Assembly: GCA_963811885.1 (NCBI GenBank)
Contig: CAWETB010000002.1
Location: 310,001 to 374,000, forward strand
Origin: Gaiellasilicea sp963811885
Lineage (GTDB): Bacteria > Actinomycetota > Thermoleophilia > Gaiellales > Gaiellaceae
Length of the DNA: 64,000 bases
Direction of reading: 5' to 3'
Position 1 is the stretch's first letter. Each line of letters starts with the position of its first letter. The position numbers and the translations under genes are program-made. Under the pieces are notes generated by a model, which searched no databases, was not told the DNA's origin, and saw only the letters and a list, made by a program, of their open reading frames with translations. This document shows, piece after piece, positions 1 through 10,120 of this stretch.

Positions 1-453
1 GAGCTCGACATCGCCCAGGACGACACCGACCTGGTCGTCGTGACCGAGAACGGCTACGGCAAGCGCACGCGTGTCTCCGACTACCCGGTCAAGGGCCGCG
101 GCGGTCTCGGCGTCAAGACGATTCAGCTCACCGACGCGCGCGGCAAGCTCGCCGGCGCCAGGGTCGTCCGCGACGGCTACCAGGTGATGCTGATCTCGAC
201 CGGCGGCACCGTGATCCGGATCCCGGTCGAGGAGATCAAGCGTCTCGGCCGCTCGACCCAGGGCGTGATCGTGATGCGGCTACGCGGCGACGAGGACAAG
301 GTCTCGAGCCTCGCTCTCGTGATGGAGGGGGCCGATTCCGACACCGCCGTCGGCGAGGCTGCCGACGCCGCCGTGGAGGCGGGCATCGAGCCGCTCGCGG
401 AGCCGGACTTCGACGAGGACGGGTTCCCCGCCGCGCCGGATCCGGACGCGTAG
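1..453 (+). CDS. gyrA: DNA gyrase subunit A, C-terminal end (partial)
   Basis: The frame is open from the first base, so only the last 150 codons are present. GyrA is the DNA-cleaving subunit of the A2B2 gyrase that introduces negative supercoils. What is visible is the end of the DNA-wrapping C-terminal beta-pinwheel: a blade with ENGYGKRT near codons 15-22 and the later GRSTQGV box near codons 83-89, which is the blade signature. An acidic tail rich in Asp and Glu follows. ParC is the only realistic alternative; as the gene is cut, the GyrA-box cannot be checked, but the GRSTQGV blade and acidic tail favour GyrA. Confidence 0.93.
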   Translation, partial: ELDIAQDDTDLVVVTENGYGKRTRVSDYPVKGRGGLGVKTIQLTDARGKLAGARVVRDGYQVMLISTGGTVIRIPVEEIKRLGRSTQGVIVMRLRGDEDKVSSLALVMEGADSDTAVGEAADAAVEAGIEPLAEPDFDEDGFPAAPDPDA

Positions 454-463
454 CTCGAACCTC

Positions 464-505
464 ACGTTTTCTGCGCGGATCTCTTCCCAAACCGCGGAAA
501 AGCGT
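464..505. terminator. Imperfect hairpin after gyrA
   Basis: An imperfect stem joins 464-478 (ACGTTTTCTGCGCGG) with 492-505 (CCGCGGAAAAGCGT), with a loop of about 13 bases. It lies 10 bases after the gyrA stop. There is no run of T after the stem, so it is a candidate intrinsic terminator of the GC-rich actinobacterial kind, not a textbook one. It could also be part of the leader of the next gene. Confidence 0.4.
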
Positions 506-553
506 GTATATGTTGATCCTGAGGGGTCGTCATATACGTCGATAGAAGGATCA
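506..553 (+). promoter_or_regulatory. Two interleaved inverted repeats before the MerR-like gene
   Basis: Four arms alternate: GTATATG (506-512), TGATCCT (514-520), CATATAC (531-537), AGGATCA (547-553). Arms 1 and 3 are perfect inverted repeats, and so are arms 2 and 4. In RNA, pairing 1-3 with 2-4 would form an H-type pseudoknot, and arm 4 contains the AGGA that serves as the ribosome binding site of the ATG at 556. In DNA the same arms could be two overlapping operators. The block is AT-rich against a GC-rich background, as expected for a promoter or operator. Confidence 0.55.
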
Positions 554-555
554 GC

Positions 556-855
556 ATGGCTTACAACACACAGGTCGACATTCTCGAGCCAGTCAACCTC
601 TCGGAGCATCTCGACAAGATCGAGCTCTATCTGGGCCAGGTCTGCCAGATCGCCGGCATCTCGAAGATGCAGCTCGACTACTGGACGAACAAGGCGCAGA
701 TCCCGACCAAGGGCAAGAAGCAGCGGATCTACGACATCGAGGCGCTCGAGACCGTCATGCTGATCAAGCAGGCCAAGGACAAGGGCCTGAACCTGGGCGC
801 CGCGATCGAGGCCGCCCGCCGCTTCCGCGCCGCCAACGGCGAGCTCGTCGCCTAG
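556..855 (+). CDS. Small MerR-like helix-turn-helix regulator
   Basis: This 99-residue protein has a winged-helix core of MerR type: LGQVCQIAGISKMQLDYWTN (residues about 26-45) is the helix-turn-helix with the usual Tyr-Trp pair, followed by a wing and the QRIYDIEALETVMLIKQ helix in which MerR proteins read DNA. The C-terminal part is only a short helix, so there is no effector domain and no metal-binding Cys. The start is ATG with an AGAAGGA ribosome site 5 bases upstream. The gene stands alone and ends in a CTAG shared with the slipin gene on the other strand. The interleaved repeats before it suggest autoregulation; the regulon is unknown. Confidence 0.75.
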   Translation: MAYNTQVDILEPVNLSEHLDKIELYLGQVCQIAGISKMQLDYWTNKAQIPTKGKKQRIYDIEALETVMLIKQAKDKGLNLGAAIEAARRFRAANGELVA

Positions 856-1628
856 CTCGACCCGCCGCCGTCACCAGCCGCCTTGCCCATGAAGGCGGTC
901 AGCATGTCGATCGGAGCCGGGAAGACGATCGTCGTCGCGTTCGTCGCCCCGATCTCGAGCAGCGTCTGCAGGTAGCGCAGCTGCAGCGCCATCGGCGACC
1001 TGGACATCACGTCGGCCGCCTCGGAGAGCTTCTGCGAGGCCTGGAACTCGCCCTCGGCCGCAATCACCTTCGCGCGCCGTTCGCGCTCGGCCTCCGCCTG
1101 ACGCGCCATCGCGCGCTGCATCGTGGCCGGGATCTCGACATCCTTCACCTCGACGATCGAGACCTTGATCCCCCAGGGCGACGTGGCCTCGTCGATGATG
1201 TTCTGCAGGATCGCGTTGATCTTGTCGCGCTCGGAGAGGAGCTCGTCGAGGACGTGCTGGCCGAGCACCGAGCGCAGCGTCGTCTGCGCGATCTGCGAGG
1301 TCGCGACCATGAAGTTCTCGACCTGGACGATCGCGTTCTTCGGCTCCACGATCCGGAAGTAGGCGACCGCGTTCACCCGCACGGGCACGTTGTCCTTCGT
1401 GATCACCTCCTGCGGGGGCACGTTCAGGGTGATCGTGCGCAGGTCGACCTTCACCATCCGGTCGACGATCGGGATCAGCAGGAAGAGGCCAGGTCCCTTC
1501 GGCTCGGGCAGCAGGCGCCCGAGCCGGAAGATGACGCCGCGCTCGTACTCGCGCGCGACCTTCACGGCGGCAAAGAGGAACAGCAGCAGCAGGAAGGCGA
1601 TTGCGGCGATGGCGATCAGCGCGACCAC
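852..1628 (-). CDS. Slipin (stomatin/SPFH-family membrane protein)
   Basis: This 258-residue protein has one N-terminal membrane helix (residues about 3-22) followed by the SPFH domain: YERGVIFRLGRL, the GPGLFLLIPIVD segment, and VPVRVNAVAYFRI. A charged coiled coil (ARQAEAERERRAKVI) and a hydrophobic C-terminal patch follow, as in stomatins that form oligomeric rings at the inner membrane. It lies 3 bases after the nfeD-like gene in the same direction, the standard slipin-NfeD pairing, in which the ClpP-like protease of NfeD is thought to cut the slipin C-terminus. Length is normal for the family. Confidence 0.92.
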   Translation of the reverse strand: MVALIAIAAIAFLLLLFLFAAVKVAREYERGVIFRLGRLLPEPKGPGLFLLIPIVDRMVKVDLRTITLNVPPQEVITKDNVPVRVNAVAYFRIVEPKNAIVQVENFMVATSQIAQTTLRSVLGQHVLDELLSERDKINAILQNIIDEATSPWGIKVSIVEVKDVEIPATMQRAMARQAEAERERRAKVIAAEGEFQASQKLSEAADVMSRSPMALQLRYLQTLLEIGATNATTIVFPAPIDMLTAFMGKAAGDGGGSS

Positions 1629-1631
1629 GGA

Positions 1632-2972
1632 TCACATCCTTTCGGCAGCAGGTGGCGAAGCGGGCGTCGACTCGGGCAGAGGGGATCCTACGATGAGCTC
1701 GAGCGTCTCCGGCTCGACGTACTCGACCAGCACCTGCCGGCCCGGCTCGAGCGGCGTGTCGTCGGCGCTGCGGGCGTGCCAGAGCTCGCCGTCGACGAAG
1801 ACGAGGCTTCCGCTGCGGACCGCTGCGGTCTCGCCGACGAGCCGGTGCGATCCGACCGCCACCGGCACGCGGCGCACCTGCGCCGCCTTCGTCAGCGCGA
1901 GGCCGAAGAGGAGCGCGAGCGTGCCGGCGATCGCGACCGCGACCGGCATCGAGACCTGGTAGGCGTCGCCGGCCGGATCGAAGAGCATCAGCGCTCCGAT
2001 CACGAACATGATCGAGCCCGCGAGCGCCAGCGCGCCGTGCGAGACGATGAACGCCTCGGCGACGAAGAAGCCGGCCGCGAGCAGCATCAGCAAGAGTCCC
2101 GCCGCCGAGATCGGCAGCACCTGGAGGCCGTAGAGGCCGACGATCAGCGAGATCGCCCCGACCGTGCCCGGGAAGATGAGGCCGGGGTTCCAGAGCTCGA
2201 CGACGATCCCGATCAGCCCGATCGAGAGCATCAACGCGATGATGTTCGGGTCGATCAGGAGATCGAGCAGGCGCTTCCAGGCCGAGAGCCCGACGCGGTC
2301 GATCTGCGTCTCCGGCGGTGTCGAGATCGTCAACCCCTTGGGCTCGGTCTTCATCCCGTCGATCTGGCGGAAGAGGTCCGGATAGTCGACCGCGAGGACG
2401 TCGGCCACGTTCTTCTCCACCGCCTCGCGCGCGCCCAGGTTCGTCGCCTTCGTGACCATGTCTCGCGCCGCCTGGACGTTGCGGCCGTGCTCCCGCGCGA
2501 GCTCGCCGATGTAGGCGGCGGCGTCGTTGACGATCTTGCGGCGTAGGTCCTTCGAGATGTCCTCGCCGCCGATCGAGACCGGCGTCGACGAGCCGATGTT
2601 CGTCTGCGGCGCCATCGCGAGCACGTCCGCCGACATCCCGATCACGGCGCCGGCCGAATCGGCGCTGGCGCCGGGTGGCGCGACGTAGACGACGACCGGG
2701 ACGTCGGCCGCGAGGATCCCCTTGACGATCCCGCGCATCGACGAGCCCAGCCCGCCGGGCGTGTCCATCTCGATCACGACCGCGTTGTAGCCCTCGTCCT
2801 CGCCGCGCTTGATCGCGTCGAGCAGGAAGTCCTGCGTCACCGGGTTGACGTCGTTCTCGAACTCGGCGACGAGGACGCGCGGGGGTGAATCGGCGGCGGG
2901 TGCGGCAACGGCCAGTGCGGCCGCGGCTGCCGCTGCGGCGACGACCAGGAGTCCTCGTGCGAGGCCCGCCAC
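1632..2972 (-). CDS. Long-form NfeD membrane serine protease
   Basis: The 446-residue product has a signal-like N-terminus rich in Ala, a ClpP/crotonase-fold protease domain (about 30-230), four or more membrane helices (about 240-370) and a small beta-barrel NfeD domain at the end. The segment ADSAGAV places the likely nucleophile at Ser106, and Lys147 in RRKIVND is the likely partner by comparison with archaeal 1510-N. It is transcribed with the slipin downstream. GTG is the start; a TAGAGT -10 box ends 6 bases before it on the minus strand, so the message is probably leaderless. Confidence 0.9.
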   Translation of the reverse strand: MAGLARGLLVVAAAAAAAALAVAAPAADSPPRVLVAEFENDVNPVTQDFLLDAIKRGEDEGYNAVVIEMDTPGGLGSSMRGIVKGILAADVPVVVYVAPPGASADSAGAVIGMSADVLAMAPQTNIGSSTPVSIGGEDISKDLRRKIVNDAAAYIGELAREHGRNVQAARDMVTKATNLGAREAVEKNVADVLAVDYPDLFRQIDGMKTEPKGLTISTPPETQIDRVGLSAWKRLLDLLIDPNIIALMLSIGLIGIVVELWNPGLIFPGTVGAISLIVGLYGLQVLPISAAGLLLMLLAAGFFVAEAFIVSHGALALAGSIMFVIGALMLFDPAGDAYQVSMPVAVAIAGTLALLFGLALTKAAQVRRVPVAVGSHRLVGETAAVRSGSLVFVDGELWHARSADDTPLEPGRQVLVEYVEPETLELIVGSPLPESTPASPPAAERM

Positions 2973-3065
2973 GCCCTGACTCTAGCTGTAAGGATTCGGT
3001 CAAACGAGGGGCGCGGCTCTTGTCGCCGAAAGGGGAAGCCGCCACCCTCTGGTGGAGAGACCGCC

Positions 3066-5162
3066 GTGTCAAAACGCCTGCTCATCCTCATCGGACTCGC
3101 CCTCGCCCTGCCTGCGCCCGCTCTGGCCCAGGAGGCGACGATCGTCTCGCGCGATGTCCCGCTTGCCGGACAGCGCACGACGGCTTCCGCGAGCGCTCCT
3201 TCCAGCTTCGATCTCGTCGGGCTGCACTGGCGCGGCACGGGCACGGTGCAGTTCCGGACGCGCTCGACGGCGGGCCGCTGGAGCGCCTGGGAGGACGCCG
3301 CGCCGGAGGCCGAGGACAGGCCGGATGCGGGCACCGCCGAGCGGGCCCGTGCGAACGGCTGGCGGCTCGGCAACCCATGGTGGGTCGGGCGCTCCGACCG
3401 GATCGAGTACCGGCTGCGCGGGAAGGTCAGCCGCCTGCGGGCCTGGTTCGTCTCGAGCCCCGCGGCCGGCGTCCCCGCGCGGACGCTGCAAAAGGCAGGT
3501 GCGCCGGCGATCGTGCCGCGCGCCGGCTGGAAGGCGGACGAGAAGATCCGGCGCGCGGGACCCTCGTTCGCGGCCAACCTGCGGCTCGCGATCGTCCACC
3601 ACACCGCGGGCGCGAACGGGTACACCGCGGCCCAGGCACCCGCGATCGTGAAGGCGATCCAGCTCTACCACGTGCAGGGGAACGGCTGGAACGACATCGG
3701 CTACAACTTCCTCGTCGACCGCTTCGGCACCGTCTACGAGGGCCGCTACGGCGGGATCGAGAAGAACGTCGTCGGAGCGCACGCCGAGGGGTTCAACACC
3801 GGCTCGGTCGGTGTCGCGGTGATCGGCGAGTACAGCTCGCTGGCAGTGGCGGCGAAGGCGCGGAGCTCGCTGGCGGCGCTGCTCGCCTGGCGGCTCGACA
3901 TCGCGCACGTCGATCCGGCCTCGACGCAGTCCTTCATCTCGGGCGGTAATGCGCGCTTCGCCGCCGGGCTCCCCGTCTTCCTCCGCACCGTCTCGGGGCA
4001 TCGCGACACAGGGTTCACCGACTGTCCGGGGACGGCGCTCTACAACCTGCTCAACAGCATCGGCGGCGAGGTCTCGCGGATCGGGCTGCCGAAGCTGTAC
4101 GCACCAACCGTCAGCGGCGCCGTCCCAGGCACGGTGCGCTTCCGGGCGAAGCTCTCGTCGCCGCTGCCCTGGGTCGTCGACGTCTACGACGCCGCCGGGA
4201 ACGCGGTGGCGTCCTCGAACGGCACCGGCGCCAACGTCGACTGGACCTGGGACGCGACGGCGGTGGCGCCGGGGAGCTACACGTACTTGATCCGCTCGGA
4301 CCAGAGCGTCACGCCCGCAGAGGGCGTCATCGGCGGCGGTGACATCTCGCTCGCGATCGCCGGCCTCTCCGCCGATCCCGAGACGGTCTCTCCGAACGGC
4401 GACACGATCTCGGACAGCACGACGATCACGTACACGCTGAACACGGCCGCGAACGTGGCCGTGCGCGTCCTCGATGTGCTCGGCGCCGAGGTGGCGACCT
4501 TCCCGAAGGCATGGAAGCGCGCCGGCGAGCACGTGCTCCGCTTCGACCCGGCGCCGCTGCCGGACGGGATCTTCCGGATCGAGCTCGCAGCCAACGCGAC
4601 CGGCGGGCGTGTCACGACGTCGTCGACGCAGCTGGCCGTGACGCGCACGCTCGGCAACGCGGCCGTCACTCGCCTCGCCTTCTCGCCCAACGCCGACGGC
4701 CGCGCCGACCAGATCTCCTTCAAGTTCTCGCTGACCGCGCCTGCGGAGGTGCGGCTGCGGATCCTGAAGAACGGCAAGTGGGTGGCGACGCCGTTTGCAG
4801 GGCCGCTCGAGCCCGGCGTCAGGAAGGTCGACTGGAACGGCACCAAGCGCGTCGGCAAGCTCGTCGACGGCATGTACGAGGCGATCCTCGAGGCGACCGA
4901 CCCGATCGCGACCTCGACCGTCGCGCTTCCGTTCGCCGCCGACACGCGGCAGCCGAAGCTGCGGATCGTCCAGCGCAGCCCGCTCCAGATCTGGGTCAGC
5001 GAGCCGGCGCGGCTGACGCTCCGCTTCGGCGCGCGCAACCTCGTCTACGACGCGCGTGTCGCCGGAACTGCTCGGATTTCGAATGCGCCGCGGCTGGGGA
5101 TCGTGCGCGCCGTCGCGTGGGACCCGGCCGGCAACAAGAGCATCCCCGCATCCAAGCGGTAG
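3066..5162 (+). CDS. Secreted N-acetylmuramoyl-L-alanine amidase (PGRP-like) with C-terminal Ig-like repeats
   Basis: The 698-residue protein begins with a signal peptide (hydrophobic core LLILIGLALALP, cleavage after LAQ). An Amidase_2/PGRP domain follows at about 150-350, with zinc ligands visible in the IVHHTAG, GHRDTG and TDCPG motifs. It would cut the amide bond between muramic acid and the peptide stem in peptidoglycan outside the membrane. The C-terminal half has at least two FlgD-like Ig modules (LSPNGDTISD and FSPNADGRAD are their calcium-like loops). No cell-wall-binding or anchoring motif is obvious. The gene is monocistronic, between a divergent nfeD and the sigma gene. Confidence 0.9.
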   Translation: MSKRLLILIGLALALPAPALAQEATIVSRDVPLAGQRTTASASAPSSFDLVGLHWRGTGTVQFRTRSTAGRWSAWEDAAPEAEDRPDAGTAERARANGWRLGNPWWVGRSDRIEYRLRGKVSRLRAWFVSSPAAGVPARTLQKAGAPAIVPRAGWKADEKIRRAGPSFAANLRLAIVHHTAGANGYTAAQAPAIVKAIQLYHVQGNGWNDIGYNFLVDRFGTVYEGRYGGIEKNVVGAHAEGFNTGSVGVAVIGEYSSLAVAAKARSSLAALLAWRLDIAHVDPASTQSFISGGNARFAAGLPVFLRTVSGHRDTGFTDCPGTALYNLLNSIGGEVSRIGLPKLYAPTVSGAVPGTVRFRAKLSSPLPWVVDVYDAAGNAVASSNGTGANVDWTWDATAVAPGSYTYLIRSDQSVTPAEGVIGGGDISLAIAGLSADPETVSPNGDTISDSTTITYTLNTAANVAVRVLDVLGAEVATFPKAWKRAGEHVLRFDPAPLPDGIFRIELAANATGGRVTTSSTQLAVTRTLGNAAVTRLAFSPNADGRADQISFKFSLTAPAEVRLRILKNGKWVATPFAGPLEPGVRKVDWNGTKRVGKLVDGMYEAILEATDPIATSTVALPFAADTRQPKLRIVQRSPLQIWVSEPARLTLRFGARNLVYDARVAGTARISNAPRLGIVRAVAWDPAGNKSIPASKR

Positions 5163-5189
5163 AGCCGCATCAGTCCGTAGACTCGGCGG

Positions 5190-5792
5190 GTGCAACCGCC
5201 CGTGCGCAGATCGCGTCCAATCGGTCAGACCCTTCGGCACGACGAGCCGCTGGTCTACGAGAGGCTGAGCGATCCGATTCTGGTGAAGAGAGCAAAGGAC
5301 GGCGATCGGCATGCGCTGGCGGCGCTCTGCGAGCGGCACGCCCCGCGGGTCGAACGGCTGGCCCACCACCTGCTGCGCGACCACGAGGATGCGCGCGACG
5401 CCTCGCAGGACGCGCTCGCGAAGCTCTGCGTGAAGCTGCCGCAGTTCCGGGGCGAGTCGTCGTTCTCCACCTGGCTGCACCGGCTCGTCGTCAACGCCTG
5501 CCGCGACGTCGCGCAGCGCCAGCTGGCGCGCCGCTGCGAGCCGCTCGAGGAGGACCGCCGCGAGGCGCGCGACGGCGACCCGGCGCGTGCGGCCGAGGTG
5601 TCGGAGCTGCGGGCCGAGCTCGGCGCCCAGCTCGCCGAGATCTCGCCGGCCCAGGCCAAGGTGCTCGTGCTCAAGCACGGCTTCGACTTCAGCTTCGAGG
5701 AGATCGCCGGCGCCGAGGGGATGCCGGTCGGCACCGCCAAGTGCCACGCCCACCGCGGCCGCAACGGCCTCCGGGAGCGGCTCTCGGCATGA
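5190..5792 (+). CDS. ECF-type RNA polymerase sigma factor
   Basis: The 200-residue protein has sigma region 2 at about 30-100 (ALCERHAPRVERLAHHLL, then DARDASQDALAKLC, then FSTWLHRLVVN) and region 4 at about 135-195 (SPAQAKVLVLKHGFDFSFEEIAGAEGM recognition segment). Regions 1.1 and 3 are missing, which is the ECF pattern. No anti-sigma gene is adjacent. The stop overlaps the start of fabZ (ATGA), so it is translated as the first gene of the fatty-acid cluster. The GTG start is 6 bases after a TAGACT -10 box, suggesting leaderless transcription. Confidence 0.88.
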   Translation: MQPPVRRSRPIGQTLRHDEPLVYERLSDPILVKRAKDGDRHALAALCERHAPRVERLAHHLLRDHEDARDASQDALAKLCVKLPQFRGESSFSTWLHRLVVNACRDVAQRQLARRCEPLEEDRREARDGDPARAAEVSELRAELGAQLAEISPAQAKVLVLKHGFDFSFEEIAGAEGMPVGTAKCHAHRGRNGLRERLSA

Positions 5793-6223
5793 AGCTGCCG
5801 CTCGGAAAGGCCGAGATCGAGTCGATCCTGCCGCATCGGGATCCGTTCCTCCTGCTCGACGAGGTGACGGAGCTGGAGCCGAACAAGCGTGTCGTCGCGC
5901 GGAAGCTCGTCACCGACGAGGACTGCGCGGGTCACTTCCCCGGCAATCCGATCATGCCCGGCGTGAAGATGGTCGAGGCGCTCGCCCAGGCCGGCGCCGT
6001 CGCCGTGCTCAGCGAGGAGGAGAACCGCGGCAAGCTCGCGCTCTTCGCAGGGATCGACGACGTCCGCTTCAAGCGGGTCGTCCGCCCGGGCGACGAGCTG
6101 CTGCTCGAGTGCGACCTCGAGACCGTGCGCGGCCCGATCGGCAAGGGCAAGGCGCGCGCGACCGTGAACGGCGAGCTCGCCGTGCGCGGCACCCTCACCT
6201 TTGCGGTGGACCGGTCGTCGTGA
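5789..6223 (+). CDS. fabZ: 3-hydroxyacyl-ACP dehydratase FabZ
   Basis: This 144-residue hot-dog protein removes water from 3-hydroxyacyl-ACP in the elongation cycle. The active-site His sits in AGHFPGNPIMPGV (about residue 52), and the Glu in KMVEALAQAG follows at the usual distance. PHRDPFLLLD at the N-terminus is also typical. Length is normal. Its ATG overlaps the sigma-factor stop and its own TGA overlaps the GTG of fabH, so translation is coupled through the run. Confidence 0.95.
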   Translation: MKLPLGKAEIESILPHRDPFLLLDEVTELEPNKRVVARKLVTDEDCAGHFPGNPIMPGVKMVEALAQAGAVAVLSEEENRGKLALFAGIDDVRFKRVVRPGDELLLECDLETVRGPIGKGKARATVNGELAVRGTLTFAVDRSS

Positions 6224-7218
6224 TCGGCTCCGCGAACGGCCGTCGCATCGGCATCACCGGCCTCGGCGTGCACGTGCCCGAGCAGGTCTTCACGAACAAG
6301 GATCTCGAGCAGTACGTCGACACGACGGACGAGTGGATCGTCGAGCGCACCGGCATCCGCGAGCGCCGCTTCGCGACGAAGGAGGAGGCGCTGACCGACA
6401 TCGCCGCGCCGGCTGCGATCGCGGCGATGGCGAACGCCGGTGTCGATGCCGCCTCGATCGACCTGATCGTGGTCGCGACGGTGACGCCGGACATGATGTT
6501 CCCGACCAGCTCGGCGCTGCTCGCGGACTCGCTCGGGATGCCCGACGCGGCCGCCTACGACCTCCTCGCCGGCTGCACGGGCTTCATGTACGCGGTCGCG
6601 CAGGCGTACTCGATGGTCTCCTCGGGGCTCTCGAAGCGGGCGCTCGTCGTCGGCGGCGACGTCCTCTCGAAGATCCTCGACTGGCATGACCGCTCGACGC
6701 TCGTCCTCTTCGGCGACGGCGCCGGGGCGGTCGTGGTCGAGCCCGTCGAGGAGGGCGGTTTCCTCGGCTTCGAGCTCGGCGCCGACGGCGGCGGCGGTGA
6801 GAATCTCTGGCTGCCCGGGAGCGGCTCGCGCTACTTCGAGGACGGGGACAAGCTCGTGAAGATGAACGGCCGCGAGGTCTTCAAGTTCGCGACGCGCGTG
6901 ATGGTCAGCTCGGCACAGAAGGTGCTCGACGAGTGCGGGTTGACCGTCGACGACATCGACGTCTACGTGCCGCACCAGGCGAACAAGCGGATCATCGACC
7001 ATGCTGCGGGCAAGCTCGGGATCCCGGAGGAGAAGGTCGTCGTCAACGTCGACCGCTACGGCAACACGTCGTCGGGCTCGATCCCGCTGGCGCTGGCAGA
7101 TGCAGCCGCCGACGGCCGGCTGCGCGAGGGAGAATTGGTGTTGATGACCGGAATGGGAGCGGGCCTCACGTGGGGCTCCGCATTGATCGAGTGGAATCAG
7201 GGAGGAGTAGCCGCGTGA
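6220..7218 (+). CDS. fabH: Beta-ketoacyl-ACP synthase III FabH
   Basis: The 332-residue enzyme starts the fatty-acid chain by condensing an acyl-CoA primer with malonyl-ACP. The catalytic triad is visible: Cys in LAGCTGFMYA, His in VPHQANKRI, and Asn in YGNTSSGSIP. The N-terminal GVHVPEQVFTN and ERTGIRERR segments are standard. The start is the GTG at 6220 that overlaps the fabZ stop; an in-frame extension upstream is just the antisense-like shadow of fabZ. The stop overlaps the GTG of fabD. Confidence 0.96.
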   Translation: MIGSANGRRIGITGLGVHVPEQVFTNKDLEQYVDTTDEWIVERTGIRERRFATKEEALTDIAAPAAIAAMANAGVDAASIDLIVVATVTPDMMFPTSSALLADSLGMPDAAAYDLLAGCTGFMYAVAQAYSMVSSGLSKRALVVGGDVLSKILDWHDRSTLVLFGDGAGAVVVEPVEEGGFLGFELGADGGGGENLWLPGSGSRYFEDGDKLVKMNGREVFKFATRVMVSSAQKVLDECGLTVDDIDVYVPHQANKRIIDHAAGKLGIPEEKVVVNVDRYGNTSSGSIPLALADAAADGRLREGELVLMTGMGAGLTWGSALIEWNQGGVAA

Positions 7219-8136
7219 GCAAGATCGCCTTCATGTTCCCGGGCCAGGGCTCGTACGAGGCCGGGATGGGACGCGACGTCGCCGAGGCCGTGCCCGAGGC
7301 GATGGCCGTCTACGAGGCCGGCAGCGCCGCGTCCGGGCTCGACCTCAAGCAGATCTGTTTCCACGACCCGATCGAGCAGCTGCTCGACACGAAGCTGCAG
7401 CAGCCGGCGCTCGTGGCGACGAGCCTCGCGATCAACGAGGCGATCCGCGCGCACGGGATCCATCCCGACTTCGTCGTCGGGCACTCGGTCGGCGAGTTCG
7501 CCGCGCTCGGCGCCGCCGAGTCGATCGGCTCGGCCGACGCGATCGGGCTCGTGACCGAACGCGGGATCGCGATGGCCGAGGCGGCGGAGGAGCGGCCGGG
7601 CTCGATGGCCGCGATCCTCGGGCTGGCCGACGAGGTCGTCGAGGGTCTCTGCCGCAAGATCTCGAACGTCTGGCCGGCGAACTACAACTGCCCCGGCCAG
7701 ATCGTGATCTCGGGCGAGGACGACGCGGTCGGCGAGTGCTGCACCGAGGCGGAGCGCGAAGGCGCGCGTCGCGCGGTCCGGCTCCGCGTCTCCGGGCGCG
7801 TTCCACTCGCCGCTCGTCGAGCGCGCGGCCGACAAGCTTCGGCCGGCGGTCGAGAAGATCCACTTCGCCGATCCGCGGACGGCGTTCATGTCCACGGTGA
7901 CGGCGAAGCTCGAGGACGCCTCTCACTACCGCGAGCTGCTCGTCAACCAGCTGACGGCGCCGGTCAAGTTCACGCAGGCGGCCGGCGAGCTGATCGGCAA
8001 GGGCGTGACGGTCTTCGTCGAGGTCGGCCCCGGCAACGTGCTCAGCGGTTTACTGAAGAGGATCGACAGGAGCGTTCGCACCGTCTCCGTCAGCGACATG
8101 AACGGTCTCCGCGAGCTGGAGAAGACGCTTGCCTAG
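7215..8136 (+). CDS. fabD: Malonyl-CoA:ACP transacylase FabD (one frameshift)
   Basis: Malonyl transfer from CoA to ACP feeds the elongation cycle. The N-terminal MFPGQGS box, the nucleophile motif VGHSVGEFAALG and the later GAFHSPLV segment with its active His are all present, but GAFHSPLV is in another frame. One extra base lies near 7794-7796, where TCC-GGGC-GCG should read Ser-Gly-Ala. Removing it gives a normal 306-residue protein ending TVSVSDMNGL...TLA. The site can be read as both Gly codons GGG and GGC kept together, so I treat it as a sequence artefact. The gene sits between fabH and fabG with 4- and 8-base overlaps. Confidence 0.9.
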
Positions 8137-8860
8137 TGACTTCGCCTCGCTCGAGGGCAAGACCGCGCTCGTCACCGGCGCGTCGAAGGGAATCGGCAAG
8201 GCGATCGCGACGGAGCTCGCGGCCGCCGGCGCGACCGTGGTCGTGGGCTACCGGTCGGGAAAGGACGAGGCCGAGGCGCTCGCGAGCGACCTCGGCGGCG
8301 CCGCGATCCAGGCCGACGTCTCGAGCGCCGAGGAGGCGAAGCGGCTCGTCGAGGAGGCCGGCGACCTCGACATCCTCGTCAACAACGCCGGGCTCACCCG
8401 CGACGGCCTGCTCGCGCGCATGTCCGACGACGACTGGCAGACGGTGATCGACACGAACCTCGCGTCGGTCTTCTACACCTGCCGCGCCGTGACGCGGCCG
8501 ATGATGAAGAAGCGCGCCGGCGCGATCGTGAACATCTCCTCGATCGTCGGCGTGCACGGCAACTGGGGGCAGACGAACTACGCCGCGTCGAAGGCCGGGA
8601 TCATCGGCTTCACCAAGTCCCTGGCGCGGGAGCTCGGCTCGCGCAACATCCGCGCCAACGTCGTCGCCCCGGGCTACGTGAAGACGCAGCTGACCGACGT
8701 GCTCCCCGAGGAGGCGACGGGCGCCATGCTCGAGAACACGCCGCTCGGCCGGCTCGGCGATCCGGAGGACGTGGCCGGAGCGGTACGCTTCCTCTGCTCT
8801 GACGCCGCCTCGTTCATCACGGGCGAGGTGTTGCTCGTCGACGGTGGACTGGGGATGTAG
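8129..8860 (+). CDS. fabG: 3-oxoacyl-ACP reductase FabG
   Basis: The 243-residue short-chain dehydrogenase reduces 3-oxoacyl-ACP with NADPH. The nucleotide motif TGASKGIGKAIA is at about residues 14-25, NNAG near 88, the catalytic Ser in NISSIVG and the Tyr-Lys pair in YAASKAG. The end (FITGEVLLVDGGLGM) is the classic FabG C-terminus. The only start that keeps the complete N-terminus is TTG at 8129, inside the end of fabD. Context in the fatty-acid run makes FabG more likely than another SDR. Confidence 0.95.
   Translation: MPSDFASLEGKTALVTGASKGIGKAIATELAAAGATVVVGYRSGKDEAEALASDLGGAAIQADVSSAEEAKRLVEEAGDLDILVNNAGLTRDGLLARMSDDDWQTVIDTNLASVFYTCRAVTRPMMKKRAGAIVNISSIVGVHGNWGQTNYAASKAGIIGFTKSLARELGSRNIRANVVAPGYVKTQLTDVLPEEATGAMLENTPLGRLGDPEDVAGAVRFLCSDAASFITGEVLLVDGGLGM

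Positions 8861-10116
<1,256 letters not shown>

Positions 10117-10120
<4 letters not shown>

Noticed and set aside
871..5753. Very long frames opposite or overlapping real genes (for example 871-3072 and 3069-5753 on the minus strand)
   Set aside because: They are Arg/Ala/Gly-rich shadows produced by the high GC content at third positions; the overlapping genes have clear domains and these have none.
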